The notes: a model not told the origin generated them from the letters alone. Positions 9,054-17,334 are shown, counted from the stretch's first letter. The stretch: DNA of 64,000 nucleotides from Rhodococcus sp. OK302 (GCF_002245895.1 NZ_NPJZ01000001.1:3198501-3262500); one strand, 5' to 3'. Numbers and translations: made by a program.

Positions 9054-9941
9054 ATGGGAGAGTGGCTCGAACGCGAGATCATCGGCCACGGAAGACTCCC
9101 GTTGCTGTTCTTTCTCCTCGGGTTTCTGTCCGCGTTCCTGTTGATTCGGCTCAGTGTGCGGATGATCCGCGCTCAGGTGAAATGGTGGCCGGGCAACATC
9201 GCGCCGGGCGGCCAACATGTACATCATGTGGTCTTCGGGGTTATCGCGATGATGATCTCGGGCGGCGCGCTGATCACGGTGTACGTGGACGGTTCCCAGA
9301 CGACCGGCGCAGTGCTCGCCGCAATCTTCGGTATGGGCGCCGCGCTGGTACTGGACGAATTTGCGCTGATCTTCTATCTCAAGGACGTGTACTGGTCGGA
9401 GCAGGGCAGGACGTCGGTTGACGCGGTCTTTGTTGCCGTCGCGGTCACCGGACTCGTGCTGCTCGGTTTCCGGCCGCTCGAATTGTTGGATCTTGCAGGG
9501 TTCCGGGAGGAACGAAATCCCTGGGTCAAGCTGATTTTTGTCTTCATCGCACTGATCAATTTCGGGTTGGCCGCGATAGTGATCCTCAAAGGCAAGATCT
9601 GGACCGGTCTGGTTGGCCTCTTTGTTCTGCCGTTGCTGATAGTCGGCGCGATTCGGCTCAGCAGACCTGGTGCTCCGTGGGCGCGCTGGCGGTACACACG
9701 GAAACCGAAAAAGATGAGACGCGCGCTCGAGCGGGAACGGAAATGGCGTCGGCCGGTCATCCGGGCCAAGATCTACATCCAAGATGTCATCGCCGGTTCA
9801 CCGAGCGTCGAACATGCGATGACAGCAGCCGAAGAAGTACTCGACCACACGATTCACCCAGCTCCGCCGCCTCCGGATTCGCCGATGGCATCGACATCTG
9901 GCACAATGGACGGGTTGCCTGGACCAGGCAGCAGTACTTGA
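9054..9941 (+). CDS. Conserved integral membrane protein with HVHHVVFGV motif
   Basis: ATG at 9054 (a GTG directly before it at 9051 is equally possible), 295 residues. Six or so hydrophobic segments lie between 15 and 205. The first loop after TM1 has PGGQHVHHVVFGV with three closely spaced histidines (about 55-60). A very basic stretch follows TM6 (YTRKPKKMRRALERERKWRR, about 217-236), so the C-terminus is probably cytoplasmic. It then ends in a Pro/Ser-rich tail. I do not recognise a named family. The histidines could bind metal or haem, but nothing in the neighbourhood supports a specific role. It lies between tex and rplS on the same strand. Confidence 0.75.
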   Translation: MGEWLEREIIGHGRLPLLFFLLGFLSAFLLIRLSVRMIRAQVKWWPGNIAPGGQHVHHVVFGVIAMMISGGALITVYVDGSQTTGAVLAAIFGMGAALVLDEFALIFYLKDVYWSEQGRTSVDAVFVAVAVTGLVLLGFRPLELLDLAGFREERNPWVKLIFVFIALINFGLAAIVILKGKIWTGLVGLFVLPLLIVGAIRLSRPGAPWARWRYTRKPKKMRRALERERKWRRPVIRAKIYIQDVIAGSPSVEHAMTAAEEVLDHTIHPAPPPPDSPMASTSGTMDGLPGPGSST

Positions 9942-9977
9942 TCTGGGCACGAACCAGACGAGCGTCGTATCGGGCAA

Positions 9978-9997
9978 CCGAAGCGGTCGCCGCTCGG
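9978..9997 (+). other. Small hairpin upstream of rplS
   Basis: CCGAAGCGG-TC-GCCGCTCGG can fold with one bulged A and is followed by TTCCTCT. It lies 34 nt before the rplS start and could be a weak terminator for the membrane-protein gene or part of the L19 leader. Confidence 0.3.
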
Positions 9998-10030
9998 TTC
10001 CTCTGCTCCTGCGAAATACAAGGATGACAC

Positions 10031-10372
10031 ATGAACACTTTGGACTTCCTGGATAAGAAGTCGCTGCGCGACGACATTCCGGCCTTCCGTCCCGGCGACA
10101 CGCTCAACGTGAACGTCAAGGTTATCGAAGGCTCGAAGGAGCGCGTGCAGGTCTTCAAGGGCGTCGTTATTCGTCGTCAGGGTGGCGGCGTTCGCGAGAC
10201 CTTCACCGTCCGTAAGGTTTCTTTCGGCGTCGGTGTCGAGCGTACGTTCCCGGTTCACAGCCCCACGCTGGCCTCCATCGAGGTTCTGACCCGCGGTGAC
10301 GTCCGTCGCGCCAAGCTGTACTACCTGCGCGAGCTGCGCGGCAAGAAGGCAAAGATCAAGGAAAAGCGCTGA
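10031..10372 (+). CDS. rplS: 50S ribosomal protein L19
   Basis: 113 residues, the normal L19 length. It reads [47 protein letters not shown] and ends [14 protein letters not shown], typical of actinobacterial L19, which sits at the 30S-50S interface. AAGGATG precedes the ATG. Codon use is strongly biased, as expected for a highly expressed gene. A strong hairpin plus T-tract follows directly. Confidence 0.97.
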   Translation: MNTLDFLDKKSLRDDIPAFRPGDTLNVNVKVIEGSKERVQVFKGVVIRRQGGGVRETFTVRKVSFGVGVERTFPVHSPTLASIEVLTRGDVRRAKLYYLRELRGKKAKIKEKR

Positions 10373-10384
10373 TCTTTCTTTCTG

Positions 10385-10426
10385 GCCCGGCACCGCGTAC
10401 GCGCGGTGTCGGGCTAGTCTGTTTTT
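10385..10426 (+). terminator. Rho-independent terminator of rplS
   Basis: A 13-bp stem GCCCGGCACCGCG / CGCGGTGTCGGGC (one G-T pair) with loop TACG is followed by TAGTCTGTTTTT. It ends immediately before the lepB start codon. Confidence 0.8.
10415..10420 (+). promoter_or_regulatory. Candidate -10 element for leaderless lepB
   Basis: TAGTCT lies 6 nt upstream of the lepB GTG (10427), the spacing typical of leaderless actinobacterial transcripts. It is inside the post-stem tract of the rplS terminator. No shine-dalgarno sequence precedes lepB. Confidence 0.45.
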
Positions 10427-11248
10427 GTGGAAGATTCTTCGAAGGAGCAGGCATTGTCGTCCGGTACCGAGAATCACGATGGATCCGTCAGTTCTGAGGA
10501 ACCGACTTCGGCAAAGCCTCACACTTCACATAAAGAGCCCAAGAAACAGCGATCATTCTTTCGGGAACTTCCGATACTGATCGGTGTAGCGCTTGTTTTG
10601 AGCATTGTGCTCCAAGCCTTTGTCTTTCGCGTCTTTCTCATTCCGTCCGAGTCGATGGAACCGACGTTGCACGGGTGCACCGGCTGTACCGGTGACCGGA
10701 TCGTCGTGGAGAAAATCGGTTACCGCTTCGGCGATCCGGAACCCGGCGACGTCATCGTCTTCAAGGGCCCCGATTCGTGGAACACGCGATACACGTCCAA
10801 TCGGTCCGACAACACTGTGAAGCGTGGCCTTCAAGAGGTCGGCTCGTGGGTGGGCCTGGTTCCGCCGGACGAGAACGATTTGGTCAAGCGAGTGATCGCC
10901 ACCGGCGGGCAAACCGTCGAGTGCTGTGACGAACAAGGCCGGGTCATGGTCGACGGTAAGCCACTCGACGAGCCCTACATCAAGATGGACTTCCCCTTCA
11001 CTCCCGGCGTCCAGGATTGCACCACCGCCGTGAAATCCGGCCGCTGCTTCGCACCCGTCACCGTTCCCGAGGGACATGTCTGGGTGATGGGCGATAACCG
11101 CAGCAACTCCGCTGACTCGCGCGCCCACGTCCAAGACGAACTTCAAGGAACCATCCCGCTCGACAACGTCATCGGCCAGGCACGCTTTATCGTTCTCCCG
11201 CCCTCCCGCATGGGCAGCATCAGTTCGCCTAACCCCCAAGGTAATTGA
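10427..11248 (+). CDS. lepB: Signal peptidase I
   Basis: 273 residues from GTG. A charged cytoplasmic N-terminus (1-47) is followed by one TM helix (about 48-70). The catalytic serine is in IPSESMEPT (S76), the general-base lysine in NDLVKRVIATGG (K154), and the conserved box GDNRSNSADSR is near 223-233, making it a complete type I signal peptidase. It cleaves Sec/Tat signal peptides at the outer face of the membrane. An extra-cytoplasmic cysteine cluster (CTGCTG, CC) is also present. Expression is probably from its own leaderless promoter. Confidence 0.96.
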   Translation: MEDSSKEQALSSGTENHDGSVSSEEPTSAKPHTSHKEPKKQRSFFRELPILIGVALVLSIVLQAFVFRVFLIPSESMEPTLHGCTGCTGDRIVVEKIGYRFGDPEPGDVIVFKGPDSWNTRYTSNRSDNTVKRGLQEVGSWVGLVPPDENDLVKRVIATGGQTVECCDEQGRVMVDGKPLDEPYIKMDFPFTPGVQDCTTAVKSGRCFAPVTVPEGHVWVMGDNRSNSADSRAHVQDELQGTIPLDNVIGQARFIVLPPSRMGSISSPNPQGN

Positions 11249-11260
11249 GTTTGTAGGACC

Positions 11261-11950
11261 GTGAGTAGTTCGAGTAGTTGGCCGCCTCGCGTCGTCATTC
11301 GCAGATCGACAGGTTTGCGAACGATGGAATCTGCGCTGTATCGAACCGGGATGGGTCCGGTTGCGGGTGTCGACGAAGCCGGACGTGGTGCGTGCGCCGG
11401 CCCGCTCGTGATCGCGGCCTGTGTCTTGGCGCCCAAACCGCACGTAGCGCTTGCGCGACTGGACGATTCGAAAAAGCTCACGGAACGGGCCCGCGAAGAA
11501 CTTTTTCCGGTGATCAAGCGGCTGGCCTTGGCATGGAGCGTCATATCGGTCGCGGCCGAAGAAATCGATCGGATCGGAATTCACGTCGCCAATATCGAGG
11601 GAATGCGACGCGCCGTCGCAGGCCTCGAGACGCCGCCGGGATACGTTCTCACCGACGGCTTTCGAGTGCCAGGCCTTACCGCGCCGTCCCTACCGGTCAT
11701 CGGCGGTGACGCCGCTGCTGCGTGCATCGCGGCGGCCAGTGTTCTTGCCAAGGTGACGCGTGATCACGTCATGGAAGAGATGGACAGTATCCATCCCGGA
11801 TACGGATTTGCAATACACAAGGGATACAGCACACCACTGCACATGGACTCGCTCGAGGAGTTGGGTCCGTGCGCCGAGCATCGCATGACGTACGCCAATG
11901 TTGTTGCTGCGGGACTCCGGGTGCAGCAGCGTGCAGGCCATACGGGATGA
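11261..11950 (+). CDS. rnhB: Ribonuclease HII
   Basis: 229 residues from GTG at 11261. The catalytic motif GVDEAGRG (36-43, D38/E39) and later acidic residues ([28 protein letters not shown]) are intact. The N-terminal [10 protein letters not shown] extension is what mycobacterial RnhB also has, so the upstream start is preferred over the internal ATG. It removes ribonucleotides and RNA primers from RNA-DNA hybrids. It follows lepB after 12 nt, probably in the same transcript. Confidence 0.95.
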   Translation: MSSSSSWPPRVVIRRSTGLRTMESALYRTGMGPVAGVDEAGRGACAGPLVIAACVLAPKPHVALARLDDSKKLTERAREELFPVIKRLALAWSVISVAAEEIDRIGIHVANIEGMRRAVAGLETPPGYVLTDGFRVPGLTAPSLPVIGGDAAAACIAAASVLAKVTRDHVMEEMDSIHPGYGFAIHKGYSTPLHMDSLEELGPCAEHRMTYANVVAAGLRVQQRAGHTG

Positions 11951-11987
11951 TAGATGTTCAGACGAACTGGGAGGACTGGCTAAACCG

Positions 11988-12292
11988 ATGAGTGCCGAGG
12001 ATCTCGAGAAATACGAAACCGAGATGGAGCTTTCGCTCTATCGCGAATACCGGGACATCGTCGGACAGTTCTCCTACGTCGTGGAGACAGAACGACGTTT
12101 TATCTCGCCAACACGGTCGAGCTGCTACCGCATAATTCGGATGGCGAAATCTACTTCGAACTGCGGATGTCCGACGCGTGGGTGTGGGACATGTACCGCC
12201 CGGCCCGATTCGTGAAGTACGTGCGCGTCGTGACGTTCAAGGACGTCAACATCGAAGAGCTGGACAAGCCGGACCTGCGTTTGCCGGACTGA
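11988..12292 (+). pseudogene. DUF2469 protein gene (Rv2901c-like) with a one-base frameshift
   Basis: Reads MSAEDLEKYETEMELSLYREYRDIVGQFSYVVETERRF, then shifts. A different frame continues YLANTVELLPHNSDGEIYFELRMSDAWVWDMYRPARFVKYVRVVTFKDVNIEELDKPDLRLPD to a TGA at 12290-12292. The break is at gaacgacgTTTTatctcg (about 12095-12105). One extra T restores ERRFYLAN and exactly the 101-residue length of the family. The protein is conserved and of unknown function, always near rnhB in mycobacteria and relatives. As given, the gene would make a 75-residue aberrant product. A homopolymer sequencing error is at least as likely as a real mutation. Confidence 0.85.
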
Positions 12293-12306
12293 ACCTACTC
12301 CACGAA

Positions 12307-12335
12307 TGGTCCCGCCGATTGTCTCGGCGGGGCCA
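12307..12335. terminator. Terminator hairpin between DUF2469 gene and rtcB
   Basis: A 12-bp stem TGGTCCCGCCGA / TCGGCGGGGCCA (one G-T pair) with loop TTGTC lies between two convergent genes. No strong T-tract follows on either strand. Confidence 0.6.
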
Positions 12336-12366
12336 TCCGTGTTTGCGGGCTTTGTCAGTTCTGGAC

Positions 12367-13548
12367 TCAGTCGCCCTTGACGTTGACTATCTGACGCAAG
12401 GTGTGACGGATCTCGACCAAGTCTTTCGCGTCGTCCATCACCACGTCGATGTCCTTGTACGCTCCGGGAATTTCGTCGAGGAATGCCGTCGACCGCTTGT
12501 ATTCGATGCCGACCATGGCCTTGTCGAGATCGTCGATCGTGAAAGTCTTCCGGGCCCGGTTACGGGCGTACACACGTCCGGCGCCGTGCGGGCTGGACTT
12601 GAACGACGGCACATTGCCCTTGCCCACCACGACATAGCTGGCAGTCCCCATGGAGCCTGGAATCAGTCCGGGCGTGCCGACGTCGGCTTTGATCGCACCC
12701 TTTCTGCTCAGCCACACACCGCGGCCCAGATGGTACTCCTTCTGGGTGAAGTTATGGTGGCAGTTGATCCGCTCGAGTTCCTCGATGACGGCCGGCGTGC
12801 CGTCACCCACGAAGTGCGCGAAGTCCTTGACAACCCGATCCATCATCTCCTCACGATTCAAGAGTGCAAAATGCTGCGCCCAGTTGAGATCGGTGATGTA
12901 ACAATCGAATTCGGGTGTCTTCTCGATCAGGTACGCGAGGTCGGGGTCAGGCAAGTCGATGTGCCAGCGGGCGCACAGCTCCTTGGCGATCTTGATGTGA
13001 TGCTGTGCGATCTTGTTGCCGATACCGCGACTGCCCGAATGCAGGAACAGCCAGAGCGCGTCATTTTCGTCGACTGTGACCTCGATGAAATGGTTGCCGG
13101 ACCCCAGTGTTCCGAGTTGAAACCGCCAGTTGTTCTTGAACTGATCGTAAAACGGCAAGCGATCGCCGGCCATGGTCTCGAGTTCTGCGATACGTGGTTT
13201 CGCGGTTTCGGTCAGAGTCTTGTTGTAGACACCGGCCGAGAGGGGGACGGAGCGTTCGATGCTGTGGCGAAGTGCGCTCAGGTCGCGGCCCTCGATGTCA
13301 CTGACATTGAACTGAGTCTTGACCGCGATCATCCCGCAGCCGATATCCACGCCGACAGCAGCGGGCATGATCGCGCCTTCGGTTGGGATGACCGAACCGA
13401 CAGTTGCTCCCGCACCGAGGTGCGCGTCGGGCATCAACGCCAGATGCGGCCGGACAAAAGGCATCTGGGACGTGCGCAGCGCTTGCTCGCGAGTTTTCTC
13501 GTCGAGAATCGATGCCCAGTTCCACAGCCTCTTGGTAATCTTCTCCAT
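12367..13548 (-). CDS. rtcB: RtcB-family RNA-splicing ligase
   Basis: The ATG at 13548 (MEKITKRLWNW) has GGGAGA 5 nt upstream, giving 393 residues. RtcB signatures include MPDAHLGAGATVGSVIP, the metal-binding Cys in GVDIGCGMIAVKT, GSGNHFIEV, HSGSRGIGNKIAQHH, a catalytic-histidine region SSPHGAGR and the C-terminal block. RtcB joins 2',3'-cyclic phosphate (or 3'-phosphate) to 5'-OH RNA ends using GTP and Mn2+, in RNA repair or healing after toxin cleavage. A small gene lies upstream on the same strand. No archease or rtcA is present here. Confidence 0.92.
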   Translation of the reverse strand: MEKITKRLWNWASILDEKTREQALRTSQMPFVRPHLALMPDAHLGAGATVGSVIPTEGAIMPAAVGVDIGCGMIAVKTQFNVSDIEGRDLSALRHSIERSVPLSAGVYNKTLTETAKPRIAELETMAGDRLPFYDQFKNNWRFQLGTLGSGNHFIEVTVDENDALWLFLHSGSRGIGNKIAQHHIKIAKELCARWHIDLPDPDLAYLIEKTPEFDCYITDLNWAQHFALLNREEMMDRVVKDFAHFVGDGTPAVIEELERINCHHNFTQKEYHLGRGVWLSRKGAIKADVGTPGLIPGSMGTASYVVVGKGNVPSFKSSPHGAGRVYARNRARKTFTIDDLDKAMVGIEYKRSTAFLDEIPGAYKDIDVVMDDAKDLVEIRHTLRQIVNVKGD

Positions 13549-13645
13549 CATTTTCTCCCACATTGTGCACATCGGAACCTGGTGGTTCTTGTGTGGTGTG
13601 CCGGGATGACAATGCTCGCCGAGAGGTGGTGGGCGCAACCTATTT

Positions 13646-13864
13646 TCAGGTGCGCAGGCCGTCGGCAAGCTCGTAAATTCTGCCGACGTACTGTTCCTGG
13701 AAGGCTTTTCGGGCTGCTTCTGCTTCTTGTCGGGCACCAGCGTGCGCGTAGACGTACTCGAGGTGTACCAAACTCTCACCGATATCGACGCGGCGCTGAT
13801 CGAGCACCGTCAGCTCGTCGACCAATCGCTGCAACTCGTGAGTTGCCTCTGTTGTCTCGTTCAT
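13646..13864 (-). CDS. Small helical protein upstream of rtcB
   Basis: 72 residues, MNETTEATHELQRLVDELTVLDQRRVDIGESLVHLEYVYAHAGARQEAEAARKAFQEQYVGRIYELADGL. The sequence is charged and predicted entirely helical, with leucine heptads in the first 35 residues. GAGG lies 6 nt upstream of the ATG. It is 97 nt upstream of rtcB on the same strand, so probably co-transcribed. No family recognised. A role as partner or regulator of RtcB is only suggested by position. Confidence 0.65.
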   Translation of the reverse strand: MNETTEATHELQRLVDELTVLDQRRVDIGESLVHLEYVYAHAGARQEAEAARKAFQEQYVGRIYELADGLRT

Positions 13865-13921
13865 GGCGGTCCTCGATGTGCTCGTCGGTGCGTCCTGTTT
13901 CAGGTTAGCACTGTTCGAACA

Positions 13922-13938
13922 AAGATTCGAAGAATCTT
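13922..13938 (-). terminator. Weak terminator hairpin
   Basis: AAGATTC-GAA-GAATCTT (7-bp stem) lies 3 nt after the stop of the secreted-protein gene and is followed on the minus strand by TGTTCG. It is weak. Confidence 0.4.
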
Positions 13939-13940
13939 GA

Positions 13941-14357
13941 TCAGCTCCCGGGAATGAATCCCGGGTAGACGAAGTGGCCGGGCCCGCCGCCGGGAAGGCC
14001 GGATCCCGTCACGCTCGGAAAATTGGCCTGCAAACGCACAAGCTTGTGTGGATTCCCGTATTGATCGGCCTGCCAGCAGCCGGTCAGGGTTGCGTGAAAT
14101 GCAGTGCACACAATGCGGGTGCTGTTGCCGAAAGGCGACGTCAGCCGGGGCTCGTTCACAAACGGATTCCAATACGCCGGGTTGTCGGGGGTGAGGAAAT
14201 ACGACGCCTCGAACGGCACCGACGGGCTCGGGTACGGGGGTATCGGCGGCCACTCGTCTTGAGCTGACGCAATTCCGGTACTGCCGAGGGCAATCGCCGC
14301 AACCGATGCTGCGACTGCTGCGGCCTGAGTGAGGTGGCGTGAGCGAAGTCTTGTCAT
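13941..14357 (-). CDS. Small secreted protein of unknown function
   Basis: 138 residues with a clear Sec signal peptide (MTRLRSRHLTQAAAVAASVAAIALGSTGIASAQ, cleavage after ASA near residue 32). The mature part of about 106 residues is Pro/Tyr/Phe-rich, with PPIPPYPSPSVPFEASYFLTPDNPAYWNPF and two cysteines (CTAFHATLTGC) that could form a disulfide. No family recognised. It lies downstream of a secreted DUF11-like gene on the same strand but is separated from it by a strong terminator, so it has its own promoter. Confidence 0.7.
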   Translation of the reverse strand: MTRLRSRHLTQAAAVAASVAAIALGSTGIASAQDEWPPIPPYPSPSVPFEASYFLTPDNPAYWNPFVNEPRLTSPFGNSTRIVCTAFHATLTGCWQADQYGNPHKLVRLQANFPSVTGSGLPGGGPGHFVYPGFIPGS

Positions 14358-14395
14358 CTACCGAGAATAGGGCGCGACGGCCTCGGATAGAACAA

Positions 14396-14443
14396 AACCG
14401 TGGACCTGCTCGAAGCGCGGTAGCTTCGGGCAGGTCCACGGTT
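14396..14443 (-). terminator. Strong Rho-independent terminator
   Basis: A 14-bp perfect stem AACCGTGGACCTGC / GCAGGTCCACGGTT encloses a further CGAAGC/GCTTCG stem. On the minus strand it is followed by TTGTTCT, with TTTT at the stem base. It ends the transcript of the secreted DUF11-like gene at 14461. Confidence 0.85.
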
Positions 14444-14460
14444 AGCGGAACGGATCAGGC

Positions 14461-15183
14461 TTAGCTTCCGTTCGAGAAGATCCGCGAAATGACGTCGCCG
14501 ATGAAGTCGCTGAGCGATCCGGTCGAGGACATGTTGCTGTCGGAGGATCCGAGGCCCATTCCGTCGAGGCTGCCGGAGACGGACTCGCCGGCGTTCTTGC
14601 CGCGAACGGTGAAGCAAGCGTCGAGGTCCGGCAAGTTGTTGCCGACGGCCGCGGTGCCTGCAACGGAGATGCCGCCGCTGGTGATCTCGTCGCCTACAGA
14701 AACGCCGGCAGGCACAAGGTAGGTCATCTTGACAGTCAACGGGTTCGATGCGGTGACGGACCATCCGCTGTTCGCAACCTTGTAGCCGGTGCCATCGGCA
14801 GTCGTCGCGACGGTCTCGGTTTTCAGGCCACCGATTGCGTGGAAAGCTGTTACTTCAGCCTGGACCGGTGCGCCGAATCCGGCGGGCGCGAAGTCAGTCA
14901 CTCGGTCCACGAACGGGTTTCCAATTCCGCTGGTGCTGATGACCGTCTCGTAGGTCACCTCGGTGCCGGCAGCTACCTCGGCTTCGGTGACTGACTTGGT
15001 GTAGGTGTGACCGATGCCAAGGAGTTCGCCGGTCGAGGCATCTTTCTTGGTCACGCTCGAGGACTGCTCGCAGGTCGGTGCGGCGGAGGCAATTCCGGCG
15101 CCCATTCCGACGGTGACGCCGGCAGCGATGAGGGTGAGGGACGCGGTGGTAGCTACAGCGCGGCGTACTGAGGTGCGTGACAT
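14461..15183 (-). CDS. Secreted protein, DUF11-like Ig fold, paralogue A
   Basis: ATG at 15183 with GGAGAA 7 nt upstream, 240 residues. Signal peptide MSRTSVRRAVATTASLTLIAAGVTVGMGAGIASAAP. The mature domain has a beta-rich pattern with VTYETVISTSGIGNPFVDRVTDFAPAGF, close to the DUF11/Ig-like repeat (VTYTITVTNTG...VTDTLPAGF). One Cys lies near each end (PTCEQ, DACFTV), probably bonded. The tail is Gly/Ser-rich (GSLDGMGLGSSDSNMSS) and ends in an amphipathic segment SLSDFIGDVISRIFSNGS. A paralogue is encoded beyond the ABC-F gene. Function is unknown; a surface or matrix role is inferred. Confidence 0.8.
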   Translation of the reverse strand: MSRTSVRRAVATTASLTLIAAGVTVGMGAGIASAAPTCEQSSSVTKKDASTGELLGIGHTYTKSVTEAEVAAGTEVTYETVISTSGIGNPFVDRVTDFAPAGFGAPVQAEVTAFHAIGGLKTETVATTADGTGYKVANSGWSVTASNPLTVKMTYLVPAGVSVGDEITSGGISVAGTAAVGNNLPDLDACFTVRGKNAGESVSGSLDGMGLGSSDSNMSSTGSLSDFIGDVISRIFSNGS

Positions 15184-15203
15184 TTGTGGTTCTCCATTTG
15201 GTC

Positions 15204-15243
15204 GGGCGTTAGTGCAATTGCAAGTCCTGGACGCCCCCGCGTC
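15204..15243 (-). promoter_or_regulatory. Conserved leader of paralogue A with two competing stems
   Basis: On the minus strand, GACGC...GCGTC (15230-15243, loop CCCC side) can pair. Alternatively GGGCGT of the same arm can pair with ACGCCC at 15204-15209. The segment lies 21-60 nt before the start codon. It is closely matched in the leader of paralogue B. Confidence 0.5.
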
Positions 15244-15703
15244 AGGGATGGGGGATACTGGCCTGGTCACGATGGATGAGAAACGTCGAGACCGAACGCG
15301 GCTGTCGGAGACAAGCGTCCATTTGTGACCATATCCACGTCATTGATCGTATCTGAGGTTTGCGCAATGGTGACTATCCGGTCATGTCGCCGAGGTGTAA
15401 CCTGTGTCACTTTTGGTTGGTCGGAACTCATGTCAAGTGTTGTCGCGGGATCAGTACCAGCAAAAAGTGAACCCGCGAGCTCCCCGAACTTCGAATGTTA
15501 GCGAGGATTTCAGACAGGGTTCCCGCAGGTAGATAGCTATCAATAGGCAAATTTGCCTTTCGGTTATGGGGGAATCTATTCAGCTCCGCCGCCGATCGGG
15601 GAACGGGTCCAGTGGTTAGGTGTTGGGTGCGGGTTTGCGCAGTGGTAGACCTGCCTGGCGGCGCATATCGTGCTTTTTCCACCTTCGACTTTGGCGGTTT
15701 TAC
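15244..15703. other. Intergenic region between secreted gene A and ABC-F gene
   Basis: 460 bp without a credible gene. It contains an inverted repeat TCGCGGG/CCCGCGA (15443-15449, 15472-15478) and a perfect 14-bp palindrome at 15545-15558. It should also hold the promoters of both divergent genes. No -10/-35 pair is assigned. Confidence 0.5.
15545..15558. promoter_or_regulatory. Perfect palindrome upstream of ABC-F gene
   Basis: AGGCAAATTTGCCT is a 14-bp perfect dyad 146 bp before the ABC-F start, suitable as an operator for a dimeric regulator. The regulator is not identified. Confidence 0.4.
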
Positions 15704-17317
15704 GTGCCTGAATCAGCTTTGCTCGCCCACGATCTGGTCCGCACGCTCGGAACGCGACGAGTGCTCGACGGAGTTTCGCTCACGGCAGCTCCGGGCAATC
15801 GGATCGGACTGATCGGCGAAAACGGTGTCGGGAAGTCGACACTGTTGAGGTTGCTCGCCGGTACGGACGAACCCGACGCGGGCAGTGTCGAGCGTCCCCA
15901 CGATCTTGGATTCCTGCAGCAGGAAATGTCGTTCGACAACCATTCGACGATCGCGGACGTGCTGGACGACGCACTCCTCGACGCGCGAGAGACAATCGTC
16001 GAACTCGACAGGCTTGCACAGGAACTCGCTCAGGAATCCGAAGATTCCGATGTGCTCGACGCCTACGCGGAACGCCTCGACTACGCCCAGCGGCACGAAG
16101 TCTGGGATGCGGACCGGCGTGCAGAGATCGTCCTGACCGGGCTCGGTCTCGCGAACGCGCCGCGCGAGCGCACCCTCGTATCGTTGTCCGGTGGGCAGCG
16201 CAGCCGACTGGCGTTGGCGGCGCTGATGGTTCGGCGGCCGTCGGCGTTGCTGCTTGACGAGCCGACCAACCACCTCGACGACGAGGCGGCGGAGTTTCTG
16301 GCCGAACAGTTGCGCAGTCTGCCGGGTGTCGTTGTGGTCGCCAGCCACGACCGTGCCTTTCTCGACGCAGTCTGCACAGACCTGATCGATCTTGATCCAG
16401 CGGTGGACGGCCCCACCCGGTACGGCGGTAACTACACCGCCTATCTGGCGCAGAAAGTAGCCGAACGTGCACGTTGGCAACGGCGTTTCAGTGACGAGCA
16501 GGAGGAATTGGAGGCGTTGCGCTACGCGGCCGGTGTCAGCGCGCACGAGGTTGCACCGAATCGCTTGAAGCAGGACAACGAAAAGATGGGATACGGCCAC
16601 GCCGGTGGGCGAGTGCAGAACCAGATTGCGCGTCGGGTTCGCAACGCCACCCGGCGCTTCGACAAGCTGGAACGCGATCAGGTTGCCGAACCTCCCCAGC
16701 CGCTGAGGTTCAACCCCGGCGCGCTCACCACACCGTTGCCGGGTGAGTTCCTGCTGACTCTGCGGGAAGTGAGAGTTCCGGGTCGATTGTCGATTGCTCA
16801 CCTTGACGTTGCAACTACAGATCGACTGCTGGTCACCGGGTTGAACGGCGCCGGCAAGTCCACGTTGCTTGCGGTACTGGCGGGCACGCTGGAATCTGCC
16901 GGCACGGTACGGCGGCCGGGATTGACGACGGGCCTACTCGCTCAGGACACTACGTTCGATCGGGCCGACCATACCGCGCAGGAAATTTACGATCTGGCAC
17001 TCGGCACTGAGATCGCTGAGTCGATTCCGTTGAATTCCCTTGGGCTGCTGCCTCTTTGGGATCTGAACAAGGTGGTTGTCGAGTTGTCGGTAGGCCAACG
17101 CCGCCGTCTGGCGTTGGCATTGTTGGTGGCGCGTCCACCGGAGTTGTTGCTTCTGGACGAGCCCACCAACCATCTTTCGCCGCGTCTGTGCGACGAGTTG
17201 GAGGATGCTCTGGGTACCGGCCCGGGTGCCATCGTGGTGGCCAGTCACGACCGTTGGCTGCGGTCTCGCTGGCAAGGCCGCGAAGTCAGATTGGACCGTG
17301 CGTCGGAGGCCCGGTAG
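15704..17317 (+). CDS. ABC-F subfamily ATPase (ribosome-associated, possible antibiotic resistance)
   Basis: GTG at 15704, 537 residues. There are two ATP-binding domains: Walker A GENGVGKST and GLNGAGKST; signature LSGGQRSRL in the first and a degenerate LSVGQRRRL in the second; Walker B LLLDEPTNHLD and LLLDEPTNHLS. No membrane segments, so it is a soluble ABC-F protein. A linker of about 80 residues (WQRRFSDEQEELEALRYAAG...) joins the domains. ABC-F proteins act on ribosomes, as translation factors or by displacing antibiotics from the exit tunnel. A resistance role is suggested by the long leader but is not proven. It is flanked by two secreted paralogues on the opposite strand. Confidence 0.88.
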   Translation: MPESALLAHDLVRTLGTRRVLDGVSLTAAPGNRIGLIGENGVGKSTLLRLLAGTDEPDAGSVERPHDLGFLQQEMSFDNHSTIADVLDDALLDARETIVELDRLAQELAQESEDSDVLDAYAERLDYAQRHEVWDADRRAEIVLTGLGLANAPRERTLVSLSGGQRSRLALAALMVRRPSALLLDEPTNHLDDEAAEFLAEQLRSLPGVVVVASHDRAFLDAVCTDLIDLDPAVDGPTRYGGNYTAYLAQKVAERARWQRRFSDEQEELEALRYAAGVSAHEVAPNRLKQDNEKMGYGHAGGRVQNQIARRVRNATRRFDKLERDQVAEPPQPLRFNPGALTTPLPGEFLLTLREVRVPGRLSIAHLDVATTDRLLVTGLNGAGKSTLLAVLAGTLESAGTVRRPGLTTGLLAQDTTFDRADHTAQEIYDLALGTEIAESIPLNSLGLLPLWDLNKVVVELSVGQRRRLALALLVARPPELLLLDEPTNHLSPRLCDELEDALGTGPGAIVVASHDRWLRSRWQGREVRLDRASEAR

Positions 17318-17334
17318 GGAGTACGGCGCAAAAG

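Noticed and set aside
12178..13908. A 576-codon open frame on the plus strand opposite rtcB
   Set aside because: It is antisense to the well-supported RtcB gene and shows no recognisable protein features; long antisense frames are common in high-GC coding DNA.
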